64,000 nucleotides of DNA. Source: Halomonas sp. 25-S5 (GTDB lineage Bacteria; Pseudomonadota; Gammaproteobacteria; Pseudomonadales; Halomonadaceae). Position numbers and translations under genes: made by a program. Where the stretch lies: contig NZ_JARANV010000001.1 of assembly GCF_029889845.1 (NCBI RefSeq), positions 310,001-374,000 of the forward strand. Direction: 5' to 3'. The notes beneath the pieces are model-generated. The model saw nothing but the letters and a program-made list of their open reading frames with translations, made no database searches and was not told the origin of the DNA. Shown here in pieces: positions 48,710 through 57,934 of the stretch (position 1 is its first letter; the number at the start of each line of letters is the position of its first letter).

Positions 48710-50437
48710 TCAGAAAGGAAATACCAGCGGCGTGAGCAGCAGCACCGCGGCCGAGTAGGTCAGGCTGACCGGCAGGCCGACCCGCAGGAAATCGCCCATG
48801 CTGTAGCGGCCGGGGGAGTAGACCATCAGGTGGGTCTGGTAGCCGTAGGGAATAAGGAAGCAGGCGCTGGCCCCGTAGGCCACGGCCATGATGAAGGGCA
48901 TCGGATCCACGCCGAAGGCCTGGGCGGTGGTCCAGGCCACGGGGAAGGCCAGCGCCGCGGCGGCGTTGTTGGTCACCGTCTCGGTGAGCAGCAGCGTCAG
49001 GACATAGCAGCCGATGAAGGCGGCATAGACGCCATGGCCACTGAACATCGCCTGCATGCCGGCGGCGAGCAGGTCGGCGGCCCCGGAGGCCTCCAACCCC
49101 TGGGCGATGGCCAGGGCCGAGCCGATGATGACCCACAGCTCGAAGGGAAAGCGACGGCGCAGCTCGGCCGGGCTGAGTACCTTCCCTATCAGCAGTCCCG
49201 CCATCAGCAGCAGCAGGCCATGAAACAGCGGCAGCAGCTCGGCGGCGGCCAGACCGATCACGCTGATGAAGCCAACCAGGGTCAGATAGCTCTCCAACCG
49301 ACTCAGCTGGGGGCGGGTCAGGCTACCGCTGAGCAGGTGGAAGTTGCGGTCGAGATTGCGGTGCTGGCGGAAGTCGCTGCCCACGGCCATCAGCAGGCAG
49401 TCGCCCGTGCGCAGGGGGATCTGCCCCAGCTGGCCTTCCAGCCGCTTGCCGCCGCGTCGAATGCCCACCACCCCGGCACTGAACATGCTGCGAAAGTCCA
49501 CCTCCTGCAGGGTCTGACCGGCCAGTTCCGACTCATGGGAGATCACCACCTCCACCAGGTTGGTGGCCAGCAGGGCGTCGGCCTGGTGACCGAACAGCTT
49601 GAGCCCCGGGAAGCGCTGCAGCGCCTGCACCTTGCTCACCTCGCCGGTGAACACCAGGGTATCGCCTTCCTGCAGGATCTCCTCCGGCCCCACCGGGCTG
49701 ATCAGCCGACCCTCCCGCTCGATCTCCAACAGATAGAGCCCATCGAGGCTGCGCAGGCCGTTGGCCTCGATGCTACGGCCAATCAGTTCGGAACCGGGCT
49801 CCACGTCGGCGGCAAGAAAGTAGGAAAGCTTGTCGGCGGTCTCCTCGGGCATGTGATGGGGCAGCGAGCGGGCCCGCCACAGCAGCACGCCGAAGGTGAG
49901 CAGCGCCACCGGAATACCCACCAGGCTGAACTGGAACATGCCCAGCTCGATACCACCGCTGCTCAGGGCGAAGGAGTTCACCACCAGATTGGTGGAGGTG
50001 CCCACCAGGGTGGTCATACCGCCGAGTATCGAGGCATAGGAGAGCGGGATCAGCAGCCGCGAGGGGGCGATGCGCTTCTGCCGCGAGATGGTGCCCAGAA
50101 AGGCGGCGACCACGGCAGTGTTGTTGAGGAAGGCCGACAGCACGGCGCTGGTGCCCATCAGCCGGGCCGTGGCGGTGGACTCGCGACCATTCAGCAGCCG
50201 CTCAGAGAGCCAGTCGAGCATCGGGGAACGCTCCAGGGCCAGTGATACCAGCAGCAGCAGCATGAGGGTGGCGAGTGCCGGATTGCTGTACTGACGCAGC
50301 AGCGTGGCGGTATCCACCAGGCCGAACAGCAGATAGGCACCGGCCAGGCTGACGAAGGCGATGGCCGGACGCACCCAGCCGCTGATCAGCAAAGTCAGCA
50401 GGCCAGCGATGGAGATCAGTACCGCCCAGGTCATCAT
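48710..50437 (-). CDS. SLC13-type permease with two TrkA_C (RCK_C) domains, probable sulfate transporter
   Basis: This 575-residue membrane protein has a CitMHS/ArsB-like transport core split in two: residues 1-185 with SAFLNNTAVVAAFL and GGMTTLVGTSTNLVV, and 385-575 with ETVTNNAAAALAFP. In between are two soluble TrkA_C modules (about 205-295 and 300-370). This is the layout of the SAC1/SLT-type sulfate transporters and related proteins. Its position divergent from cysDNC and next to PAPS-using enzymes makes sulfate the likeliest substrate (inference). The start is ATG 50437 or the next codon, with AAGGA upstream. Confidence 0.85.
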   Translation of the reverse strand: MMTWAVLISIAGLLTLLISGWVRPAIAFVSLAGAYLLFGLVDTATLLRQYSNPALATLMLLLLVSLALERSPMLDWLSERLLNGRESTATARLMGTSAVLSAFLNNTAVVAAFLGTISRQKRIAPSRLLIPLSYASILGGMTTLVGTSTNLVVNSFALSSGGIELGMFQFSLVGIPVALLTFGVLLWRARSLPHHMPEETADKLSYFLAADVEPGSELIGRSIEANGLRSLDGLYLLEIEREGRLISPVGPEEILQEGDTLVFTGEVSKVQALQRFPGLKLFGHQADALLATNLVEVVISHESELAGQTLQEVDFRSMFSAGVVGIRRGGKRLEGQLGQIPLRTGDCLLMAVGSDFRQHRNLDRNFHLLSGSLTRPQLSRLESYLTLVGFISVIGLAAAELLPLFHGLLLLMAGLLIGKVLSPAELRRRFPFELWVIIGSALAIAQGLEASGAADLLAAGMQAMFSGHGVYAAFIGCYVLTLLLTETVTNNAAAALAFPVAWTTAQAFGVDPMPFIMAVAYGASACFLIPYGYQTHLMVYSPGRYSMGDFLRVGLPVSLTYSAAVLLLTPLVFPF

Positions 50438-50531
50438 GGTTACTCGTCCTTGAGGGGTCCGGGTTGGAATTCGCGGCTTGTGGGATTCTACTGGGGCTTT
50501 TATGATGATGTCGAATCAAGGGTTATCCACT

Positions 50532-50562
50532 TTTCACATGTCATTATTTTATTCTTTATACT
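50532..50562 (+). promoter_or_regulatory. Candidate promoter of the sulfate-activation gene set
   Basis: TTCACA at 50533-50538 and TATACT at 50557-50562 are 18 bases apart in an AT-rich stretch, pointing to the HTH gene and cysD downstream. The transcription start would fall only about 10 bases before the TTG start codon. No CysB-type site was recognised. Confidence 0.4.
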
Positions 50563-50580
50563 CAACACCTTGGCGGAATA

Positions 50581-51381
50581 TTGAGCACCAAACATTTATC
50601 GCCTGACGCGCTGAACGAACGCCGACTGGAGTCCGTCCGGCTGCGCCTGGATGGTCATACCGTGGTTGAGGTGGCCAAGCGGACCGGACTTTCCGCACCC
50701 ACGGTATCGGCGGCCTGGAAGGCCTTCCGGGAAGGCGGGTGGGAGGCCGTGCCGGTGCGCCAGCGAGGACGGCGACCGGGCCAGGCGACAGCACTGGGCG
50801 AGCGTGAGCAAGCCGTGCTGTGGCGACTCCTGGCCGAGCAGCCCGAACCTCCCCGGTTGGCCTGGAACAGCCATGACCTGGCGGATGCCCTGGCGGCCGA
50901 GACCCAGCGCGAGGTCTCCCCGCGGGCCATCGAGCACTGGCTGGCGGCACAGGACCTCAAGCCAGCCCCGCTGCCGCTGGACGGGCTGGCACGCAAGCGC
51001 TCCACCGCGGGCCGCTGGGTTCGCCAACAGGTGCAACCGGTGCTCGATCAGGTCCATAAGGCCGGCGGTCCGATCTGGGAGGGCGGCGTGCGCGTGGCAA
51101 GGCCGCCAAAAGCAGCAGCAAATGCCCCCCGCCTCTATCAGCTATACCTGCACGGCAAGCGCGGTGCTTTATTCACTCGCTGCCTACCGGCACCGCCCAG
51201 AGCCGACGACTACCTGGCGCTGTTCGAACGGCTTCTCGCCAGTGCAAAGGGCCCCATCGCCCTGCTCTTCCGCGGCGCCTTCTTCCAGGCCAGCCCGGAA
51301 ATCCAGCGGTGGCTAAACGAACATCCGGAGATGCGGCTGATGTCGGTGCCCCCGGGGTGTCTCCGGAGCCGTAAGCTTTAA
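50581..51381 (+). CDS. IS630-transposase-derived HTH protein, catalytically degenerate
   Basis: The 266-residue protein has a homeodomain-like HTH at residues 12-60 (DGHTVVEVAKRTGLSAPTVSAAWKAF) and a second HTH/winged segment near 75-135. A remnant RNase-H fold follows. Where IS630-family transposases have VDE, LDNA and the final E, it has WEGG near residue 164, LFRGAFF near 230 and then ends. So all three catalytic acids are missing, although the fold around them is still recognisable (QRWLNEHPEMRLMSVPPG). The start codon is TTG. The last codons CGT AAG CTT TAA lie in a downstream repeat, so the C-terminus may be cut. Its place before cysD suggests use as a regulator; this is inference. Confidence 0.7.
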   Translation: MSTKHLSPDALNERRLESVRLRLDGHTVVEVAKRTGLSAPTVSAAWKAFREGGWEAVPVRQRGRRPGQATALGEREQAVLWRLLAEQPEPPRLAWNSHDLADALAAETQREVSPRAIEHWLAAQDLKPAPLPLDGLARKRSTAGRWVRQQVQPVLDQVHKAGGPIWEGGVRVARPPKAAANAPRLYQLYLHGKRGALFTRCLPAPPRADDYLALFERLLASAKGPIALLFRGAFFQASPEIQRWLNEHPEMRLMSVPPGCLRSRKL

Positions 51382-51467
51382 GCCGTAAGTCTGCCGCTTC
51401 GCGGCAAAAGCCTGGAACCCTCGGCGTTGGGGTTACTTACCGCTTAAAGCTTATGGCTTACAGCTTT
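51368..51467. repeat. Gene-less copy of the AAGCTT-rich inverted-repeat element between the HTH gene and cysD
   Basis: The 5' arm GCCGTAAGCTTTAAGCCGTA (from 51368) pairs with a 3' arm at 51435-51467 (ACTTACCGCTTAAAGCTTAT...). Inside are a small hairpin TGCCGCttcGCGGCA at 51392-51406 and an AACCC...GGGGTT pair. The same inner hairpin and layout recur at 54881-55053. The stop codon of the HTH gene lies in the 5' arm. Confidence 0.75.
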
Positions 51468-51490
51468 TCTTAACCAAGGACTGAGACCCC

Positions 51491-52393
51491 ATGACCTCAT
51501 TGACCCATCTCCAACGGCTCGAGGCCGAGAGCATCCAGATCATGCGCGAGGTGGTCGCGGAGACCGAGAATCCGGTGATGCTCTACTCCGTCGGCAAGGA
51601 CAGCGCGGTGATGCTGCACCTGGCGCGCAAGGCCTTCGCGCCCTCCCCGCCGCCCTTCCCGTTGATGCACGTGGATACGCGCTGGAAGTTCCGCGCCATG
51701 TACGAGTTCCGCGACCGCATGGCCGAGGAGATCGGTATGGACCTGATCGTGCACATCAATCCCGAGGGCGTCGAGAAGGACATCAACCCCTTCACCCACG
51801 GCTCGGCGATCCATACCGACGTGATGAAGACCGAGGGCCTCAAGCAGGCGCTGGACAAGTACGGCTTCGACGCTGCTTTTGGCGGGGCGCGTCGCGACGA
51901 GGAGAAGTCCCGCGCCAAGGAGCGCATCTTCTCCTTCCGCACCGCTCAGCACCGCTGGGACCCGAAGAACCAGCGCCCCGAGCTGTGGAAGCTCTACAAC
52001 ACGCGCAAGCACAAGGGCGAGTCGATCCGCGTCTTCCCGCTCTCCAACTGGACCGAGCTGGATATCTGGCAGTATATCTACTTGCAGAACATCCCCATCG
52101 TGCCCCTCTACTACTCAGCCGAGCGCCCGGTGGTGGAGCGTGACGGCGCCTTGATCATGGTCGACGACGAGCGCATGCCGCTGGAGCCCGGCGAGGTGCC
52201 GATGATGCGCAAGGTACGCTTCCGCACCCTGGGCTGCTACCCGCTGACCGGCGCCATCGAATCCGAGGCCGACACCCTGCCGGCAATCATCCAGGAGATG
52301 CTGCTGACCAACACCTCCGAGCGCCAGGGCCGGGTGATCGACCATGACAGCGCCGCGTCGATGGAGAAGAAAAAGCAAGAGGGGTACTTCTAA
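51491..52393 (+). CDS. cysD: Sulfate adenylyltransferase subunit 2 (CysD)
   Basis: This 300-residue catalytic subunit of ATP sulfurylase forms APS from ATP and sulfate. The PP-loop motif is [18 protein letters not shown] near residue 32-49. [25 protein letters not shown] and [27 protein letters not shown] are diagnostic for CysD. It works with CysN, encoded 590 bases downstream; a four-helix-bundle gene and repeats separate the two, whereas cysD and cysN normally sit side by side. The stop codon TAA is the first triplet of a 21-base palindrome. Confidence 0.96.
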   Translation: MTSLTHLQRLEAESIQIMREVVAETENPVMLYSVGKDSAVMLHLARKAFAPSPPPFPLMHVDTRWKFRAMYEFRDRMAEEIGMDLIVHINPEGVEKDINPFTHGSAIHTDVMKTEGLKQALDKYGFDAAFGGARRDEEKSRAKERIFSFRTAQHRWDPKNQRPELWKLYNTRKHKGESIRVFPLSNWTELDIWQYIYLQNIPIVPLYYSAERPVVERDGALIMVDDERMPLEPGEVPMMRKVRFRTLGCYPLTGAIESEADTLPAIIQEMLLTNTSERQGRVIDHDSAASMEKKKQEGYF

Positions 52394-52506
52394 CGCGCCT
52401 CCGGCGCGTTAGAAAGCTGGAAGCTGGAAGAGCGGCGCTGCGCGCCTGGAAGCTGGAAGTCCCCGGCTTCGCCGGGAGCTAGAAGCCTGAAGCTGAAAGC
52501 TGGAAG
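52391..52506. repeat. 5' repeat arm of the four-helix-bundle element
   Basis: The arm begins with the palindrome TAACGCGCC-tcc-GGCGCGTTA (52391-52411). AAGCTGGAAG units then alternate with small hairpins: GGCGCtgcGCGCC (52434-52446) and CCCGGCttcGCCGGG (52462-52476). AAGCTGGAAG occurs several times, and the variant AGCCTGAAGCTGAAAGCTGG ends the arm. About 40 bases around the GGCGC hairpin are identical to the start of the repeat after cysN. Confidence 0.78.
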
Positions 52507-52566
52507 AAAACCCCAGTGGCTCTTGGCCTACTCTTGAAAAGTGGTCAGAGAATGGAGGAACTGGGG

Positions 52567-52911
52567 ATGGATTTCGAGAAGCTACAGGTGTGGAAGCGTT
52601 CGGCCAGGCTGTCGGCAGAGCTCTACAAGGCGATGCGGGATCTTCGAGACTTCGGTTTCAAGGATCAGATTACGCGCTCCGGGCTTTCGGTACCCAGCAA
52701 TATCGCGGAAGGCATGACCCGTGGAACGCCTAAGGACAAGCGGCACTTTCTGCTGATTGCCAAGGGGTCATGCGCCGAGCTGAGAACACAGATCTACATC
52801 GGCATCGACATCGGCTACATCGACAAGGCCTGCGGATGCCGTTGGATACAGGAAACACGCGAGATTGCCGCCATGCTCTCCGGGTTGATCGGCAAGCTCA
52901 CTAACGAATGA
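52567..52911 (+). CDS. Four-helix-bundle protein (S23/IVP, Avd-like)
   Basis: This 114-residue protein of the 23S-rRNA-intervening-sequence/Avd superfamily has the diagnostic blocks [20 protein letters not shown] at the start, [21 protein letters not shown] in the middle and [22 protein letters not shown] after it. ATG 52567 is preferred over upstream starts because the family begins at MDFEKL and GGAGGA lies 7 bases before it. Members form pentameric basic barrels, and the relative bAvd binds nucleic acid and the reverse transcriptase in diversity-generating retroelements. No reverse transcriptase is nearby. The protein's role here is unknown; the flanking repeats suggest that they are its partner or target. 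Confidence 0.9.
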   Translation: MDFEKLQVWKRSARLSAELYKAMRDLRDFGFKDQITRSGLSVPSNIAEGMTRGTPKDKRHFLLIAKGSCAELRTQIYIGIDIGYIDKACGCRWIQETREIAAMLSGLIGKLTNE

Positions 52912-52939
52912 ATCTGCTGTGCGGCTGGGGTTGGGGTTT

Positions 52940-52969
52940 CTTCCAGCTTCAAGCTTCCAGCTTCAAGCT
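52940..52969. repeat. 3' repeat arm of the four-helix-bundle element
   Basis: CTTCCAGCTTCAAGCTTCCA and the following AGCTTCAAGCT are tandem units complementary to the 5' arm at 52413-52506. GGGGTTTCTTCCAGCTT at its start matches the corresponding place in the repeat after cysN. The arm ends 12 bases before the cysN start, so it also forms part of the cysN leader. Confidence 0.75.
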
Positions 52970-52981
52970 AAAGGGTTTGTC

Positions 52982-54886
52982 ATGGCACACGCCTCACCGC
53001 TGATCTCGGAAAACATCGAGACGTATCTGAAAGAGCACGAGAGAAAAGGCCTGCTGCGCTTCATTACCTGCGGCAGCGTCGACGACGGCAAGAGCACGCT
53101 GATCGGTCGGCTGCTGTTCGAGTCCAAGCTGCTGTTCGAGGACCAGCTGGCCGCCATCGAGGCGGATTCGAAGAAGTATGGCACCCAGGGCAGCGAGATG
53201 GACTTCGCGCTGCTGGTCGATGGCCTGGCCGCCGAGCGCGAGCAGGGCATCACCATCGACGTGGCCTACCGCTTCTTCTCCACGGACAAGCGCAAGTTCA
53301 TCGTCGCGGATACCCCCGGCCACGAGCAGTACACCCGCAACATGGTGACCGGCGCCTCCAATGCCGACGCCGCCATCCTGATGGTCGACGCCCGTCACGG
53401 CATCCTCACCCAGACGCGTCGCCACAGCTTTTTGATGTCGCTGATCGGCATGCGCCAGGTAGTGGTGGCGATCAACAAGATGGACCTGGTGGACTACTCG
53501 AAGGAACGCTTCGAGGAGATCGTCGAGGAATACCGGGCCTTCGCCAAGCAACTGGGGCTCGAGTCGATCACCTTCATCCCGATGTCGGCGCTCAAGGGCG
53601 ACAACGTCATCGAGCATGGCCACCACATGCCCTGGTACCACGGCCCCACCCTGATGGCCTACCTGGAGACGGTGGAAGTCGACGACCAGCGCCTGCAGCG
53701 TGACCCCTTCCGCCTGCCGGTGCAGTGGGTCAACCGCCCCAACCTGGATTTCCGCGGTTTCACCGGCATGGTGACCAGCGGCACGGTCAAGCCCGGCGAC
53801 GCCATACGCGTGCAGCCCTCCGGCAAGACCAGCACGGTGTCGCGGATCTATACCTTCGACGGCGACCTCGACGAGGCGGTGGCCGGCCAGTCCATCACCC
53901 TGCTGCTGGACGACGAGATCGACATCTCCCGGGGCGACATCATCTCCGGCGTCGAACAGCCGAGCCAGACCGCCGACCAGTTCGAGACTACCCTGGTGTG
54001 GATGCACGAACAGCCGCTGCTCCCCGGCCGCCCCTACCTGATGAAGCTGGGCACCCAGACCGTCTCGGCCACCGTCACCGACATCAAGTACCAGGTGAAC
54101 GTCAACACCCTGGAGCACGCCGCGGCCAAGCAACTGGACTTGAACGGCATCGGCATCTGTACGCTGAGCCTCAACAAGCCCGTCGCCTTCGACCCGTACC
54201 AGGAGAGCCAGGATACCGGCGGCTTCATCCTGATCGACCGCATGACCCACAACACGGTCGGCGCCGGCATGCTGCACTTCGCCCTGCGGCGTAGCCAGAA
54301 CATCCACATGCAACACGTGGATATCGACAAGCAGGCGCGCGCCCTCTCCAAGGCCCAGCAGCCCGCGGTGGTGTGGTTCACCGGCCTTTCCGGCGCCGGC
54401 AAGTCGACCATCGCCAATCGGGTGGAGAAGAAGCTGCACGCCGCCGGCCAGCACACCTACCTGCTGGATGGCGACAACGTCCGCCACGGCCTCAATCGCG
54501 ACCTGGGCTTCACCGACGCCGATCGCGTCGAGAACATCCGCCGCGTGGGCGAGATGGCCAAGCTGATGGTCGATGCCGGGCTGATCGTGCTGACCGCCTT
54601 CATCTCGCCCTTCCGCAGCGAGCGTGATCTGGCTCGCGACCTGGTGGAAGATAATGAATTCATCGAGATCTTCGTCGACACCCCGCTCGAGGTGGCCGAG
54701 GAACGCGACCCCAAGGGGCTCTACCGCAAGGCACGCCGCGGCGAGCTGAAGAACTTCACCGGCATCGACTCCGCCTACGAGCCGCCGGAGCGCCCGGACC
54801 TGCACATCAAGACCCAGGCGATAAGCACCGACGAGGCTGCCGATGCCATCATCGCGCTGCTGCGGGAACGCCAACTAATAAGCTAG
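52982..54886 (+). CDS. cysNC: Fused sulfate adenylyltransferase subunit 1 / APS kinase (CysN-CysC)
   Basis: This 634-residue bifunctional protein has an N-terminal GTPase of the elongation-factor type (P-loop GSVDDGKST from residue 31, [12 protein letters not shown]) that drives APS formation with CysD. A C-terminal APS kinase begins near residue 460, with P-loop GLSGAGKS at 468-475 and [10 protein letters not shown]. The product is PAPS. The fusion is typical of gene sets that make PAPS for sulfation. Start ATG 52982 ([16 protein letters not shown]); the upstream frame belongs to the repeat. The last codons and stop (CTA ATA AGC TAG) lie at the edge of, or in, the following repeat. Confidence 0.95.
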   Translation: MAHASPLISENIETYLKEHERKGLLRFITCGSVDDGKSTLIGRLLFESKLLFEDQLAAIEADSKKYGTQGSEMDFALLVDGLAAEREQGITIDVAYRFFSTDKRKFIVADTPGHEQYTRNMVTGASNADAAILMVDARHGILTQTRRHSFLMSLIGMRQVVVAINKMDLVDYSKERFEEIVEEYRAFAKQLGLESITFIPMSALKGDNVIEHGHHMPWYHGPTLMAYLETVEVDDQRLQRDPFRLPVQWVNRPNLDFRGFTGMVTSGTVKPGDAIRVQPSGKTSTVSRIYTFDGDLDEAVAGQSITLLLDDEIDISRGDIISGVEQPSQTADQFETTLVWMHEQPLLPGRPYLMKLGTQTVSATVTDIKYQVNVNTLEHAAAKQLDLNGIGICTLSLNKPVAFDPYQESQDTGGFILIDRMTHNTVGAGMLHFALRRSQNIHMQHVDIDKQARALSKAQQPAVVWFTGLSGAGKSTIANRVEKKLHAAGQHTYLLDGDNVRHGLNRDLGFTDADRVENIRRVGEMAKLMVDAGLIVLTAFISPFRSERDLARDLVEDNEFIEIFVDTPLEVAEERDPKGLYRKARRGELKNFTGIDSAYEPPERPDLHIKTQAISTDEAADAIIALLRERQLIS

Positions 54887-55053
54887 AAGCTGGAAGAGCG
54901 GCGCTGCGCGCCTGGAAGCTGGAAGAATGCCGCTTCGCGGCATAAACCTCCAAACCTCAGGGTGTGGGGGTTTCTTCCAGCTTCCAGCTTATGGCTTACA
55001 GCTCCGGGCGGAGCCCGGGTCTTCCAGCTTCAAGCTTCAAGCTTCCAGCTTTT
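54881..55053. repeat. Gene-less copy of the repeat element between cysNC and cysQ
   Basis: AGCTAGAAGCTGGAAG starts the 5' arm, which shares about 40 identical bases with the arm after cysD. The inner hairpin TGCCGCttcGCGGCA (54928-54942) is the same as in the copy before cysD. CTTCCAGCTTCCAGCTTATG and CTTCCAGCTTCAAGCTTCAA form the 3' arms, with a further CCGGGC/GCCCGG hairpin between them. cysNC ends in this element, and cysQ starts 23 bases after it. Confidence 0.75.
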
Positions 55054-55076
55054 AAACCTGATAAGGAACTCAACAG

Positions 55077-55859
<783 letters not shown>

Positions 55860-55877
55860 CCCACCCATAGACAGCAA

Positions 55878-55903
55878 GAGACCCGGCGCTTAGGCCGGGT
55901 CTC
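55878..55903. terminator. Terminator between cysQ and the second capD-like gene
   Basis: The stem GAGACCCGGC/GCCGGGTCTC with a six-base loop lies 18 bases past the cysQ stop and 26 bases past the convergent capD stop. The same stem follows capD copy 1. Confidence 0.78.
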
Positions 55904-55929
55904 ATTTAGTAAAGGGCGCGATTTGCGCG

Positions 55930-57912
55930 TCACACGCTGCCGAGCTTGAGCGGCCCTGCGCTGACCGGCACCACCTTGCCCTTCGGCTTGCCGGGAAGGA
56001 GCAAATCGCAAGGCTCTCCGCTATGGGCGAACCCGCTCACCCCCCGCTTGAGGTTCTCACAGGCATGGTGGCTGTCCATACGCTGCTCGGCCTGTTGAAA
56101 AGCCTCCAACAGCTCCTGCAGGGTTGCTTCCGGCAACAGCTCTTCACGAGCGCGCATGATCTTGGGATGTGAGGTACCGACCACGTTATCCCCGATCAAC
56201 AGCTCCTCATACAACTTCTCGCCGGGACGCAGGCCCGAGAAGGTGATCTCTATCGCACCATCGGGATTGGCCTCGTCCTTCACCTCCAGGCCGGTCAGCT
56301 GAATCATGCGTCGCGCCAGGTCGAAGATCCGCACCGGCTCGCCCATATCGAGCACGAAGACGTCCCCACCCTGCGCCATGGAACCGGCCTGGATGACCAG
56401 CAGCGCCGCCTCGGGGATGGTCATGAAGTAGCGGGTGATCTCGGGGTGCGTGACCGTGACCGGACCGCCCCGGGCAATCTGGCGCCGGAACAGAGGCACC
56501 ACCGAGCCGCTGGAGCCCAATACGTTGCCGAAACGCACCATGGAAAAGGTAGTGCGGTGCCCCTTCTCGGTGCCATAGCGGGTGGCCAGATCCTGGAGTA
56601 CCAACTCGGCCATGCGCTTGGTCGCCCCCATCACATTGGTGGGGCGCACTGCCTTATCGGTAGAGATCAGCACACAGCGCTGGACCCCAAGCCGAGCCGC
56701 ACTCTCGGCCACTACCCGCGTGCCGTGAATATTGTTACGCACGCCCTCCAGCACATTGTTCTCCACGATGGGCACGTGCTTGTAAGCCGCGGCGTGGTAG
56801 ACGGTATTCACACCGAAACGGCGCAACGAGGCCTCCACGCGCGTCCGGTCGCATACGCTGCCCAGCAAGGGGTAGATGGGAAACGTTGCGCCCATCTCCT
56901 GCTTCAGCGCCTCGAGTTCCTGATCGATGGCGTAGAGGCCGTATTCGCTGACCTCGTAGAGCACCAGGGCCCGGGGAGCGCCTTTCATCACCTGGCGACA
57001 CATCTCACTGCCGATGGAACCTCCGGCCCCTGTCACCATCACCACCTGATCACGGATGCTGGCATCCAGGAGCTCTGCGCGTGGCGGCACGGGATCACGA
57101 CCCAGCAGGTCTTCAAGTTCCACCTCACGAAGCTGCTCCAGGCTAGCCTCACCGGAGACGATCTCAGGCATGGAAGGCACCGTCTGCACGTGAACCGGTA
57201 GATCGGCCAGCTTGTCGAGCGCCTGCTTGCGCTGTGCCTTGCTGGCGTTGGGCATCGCGAGCAGCACGCGCCGGATATCGAGCCGCTCCACCATCTGCCC
57301 TGCCTGCCCCGGGCAGTCGACCTTGACACCCTTGATGATGCTGCCCCACAGCGCCGGATCATCATCCAGAAAGGCCGCGACATAGAACTCTCGACCATTG
57401 CCCAGCGCCATGGCCAGCTGCGCGCCGGCGCCCCCGGCGCCGTAGATGGCCACCGCCTGCTTCTCGGTAAAATGGCGGATCAGCCACTGGTAGTAGCTAC
57501 GCACCAGCAAGCGCGTACCGCCCACGTAGACCAGGGTGACCAGCGCGAAGTTGACCGGAACCGAACGGGGGAAGTCCTGCCACTGATAGAAGAAGGCCGC
57601 CGCCCACATCATCAGCGCCAGCAACACCGATCCTTTGACCACGGCCCACAAGGCCTGGGGCCCCATGAAGCGCACCACCGCCCGATAGAGCCCCAGCCGC
57701 GCGAAGGTGAATACCCCTACCGCCGGCACCACCAGGAACAGCCACCAGTAGGGCTCGATGAAGCGAGCGGGCCACCACTCGGCCAACCGCAGCGCATAGG
57801 CCGACCAGAGGGCCAGCGGTAGCGCTACCATATCCGTGACCACCATGATCAAGCGTTTGCGTGCTCGGCTCATGGTGGTCACGCACTTGTGCATCCTGTC
57901 GGATCGGGTCAT
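55930..57912 (-). CDS. CapD/WbpM-type nucleotide-sugar 4,6-dehydratase, copy 2
   Basis: The 660-residue protein is a close paralogue of the one at 46422-48404. It has the same length and membrane segments, the same NAD motif MVTGAGGSIGSEMCRQ and active site STDKAVRPTNVMGATKR, and long identical runs in the C-terminal half. The main block of divergence is a short stretch after GVKV (DCPGQAGQMVERLDIRR versus FSPKEVEAMVAAHEIQR). ATG 57912 has AAGGA about 8 bases upstream; a longer upstream frame overlaps the flippase gene and is not coding. It follows the flippase gene by 22 bases, so it is the last gene of the glycan operon. Confidence 0.92.
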   Translation of the reverse strand: MTRSDRMHKCVTTMSRARKRLIMVVTDMVALPLALWSAYALRLAEWWPARFIEPYWWLFLVVPAVGVFTFARLGLYRAVVRFMGPQALWAVVKGSVLLALMMWAAAFFYQWQDFPRSVPVNFALVTLVYVGGTRLLVRSYYQWLIRHFTEKQAVAIYGAGGAGAQLAMALGNGREFYVAAFLDDDPALWGSIIKGVKVDCPGQAGQMVERLDIRRVLLAMPNASKAQRKQALDKLADLPVHVQTVPSMPEIVSGEASLEQLREVELEDLLGRDPVPPRAELLDASIRDQVVMVTGAGGSIGSEMCRQVMKGAPRALVLYEVSEYGLYAIDQELEALKQEMGATFPIYPLLGSVCDRTRVEASLRRFGVNTVYHAAAYKHVPIVENNVLEGVRNNIHGTRVVAESAARLGVQRCVLISTDKAVRPTNVMGATKRMAELVLQDLATRYGTEKGHRTTFSMVRFGNVLGSSGSVVPLFRRQIARGGPVTVTHPEITRYFMTIPEAALLVIQAGSMAQGGDVFVLDMGEPVRIFDLARRMIQLTGLEVKDEANPDGAIEITFSGLRPGEKLYEELLIGDNVVGTSHPKIMRAREELLPEATLQELLEAFQQAEQRMDSHHACENLKRGVSGFAHSGEPCDLLLPGKPKGKVVPVSAGPLKLGSV

Positions 57913-57934
57913 CGAAACATCCTTACCATACACT

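Larger units (their letters stand above)
52391..52973 (+). mobile_element. Candidate mobile unit: four-helix-bundle gene bracketed by complementary repeat arms
   Basis: The unit consists of a 5' arm of AAGCTGGAAG repeats, the four-helix-bundle gene and a 3' arm of the complementary CTTCCAGCTT repeats. It sits exactly between cysD and cysN, which are normally adjacent. Two related units without the gene flank it in the same cluster (51368-51467 and 54881-55053), like non-autonomous derivatives. No transposase, target-site duplication or integrase could be identified, so mobility is inferred from layout only. Confidence 0.5.

Noticed and set aside
52391-52506. The AAGCTGGAAG repeats as a CRISPR array
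   Set aside because: The units are short, irregularly spaced and alternate with hairpins; there are no uniform spacers and no cas genes.
52994-54874. A 626-codon open frame opposite cysNC
   Set aside because: It is a shadow of cysNC in the antisense frame; no ribosome binding site or motif supports it.
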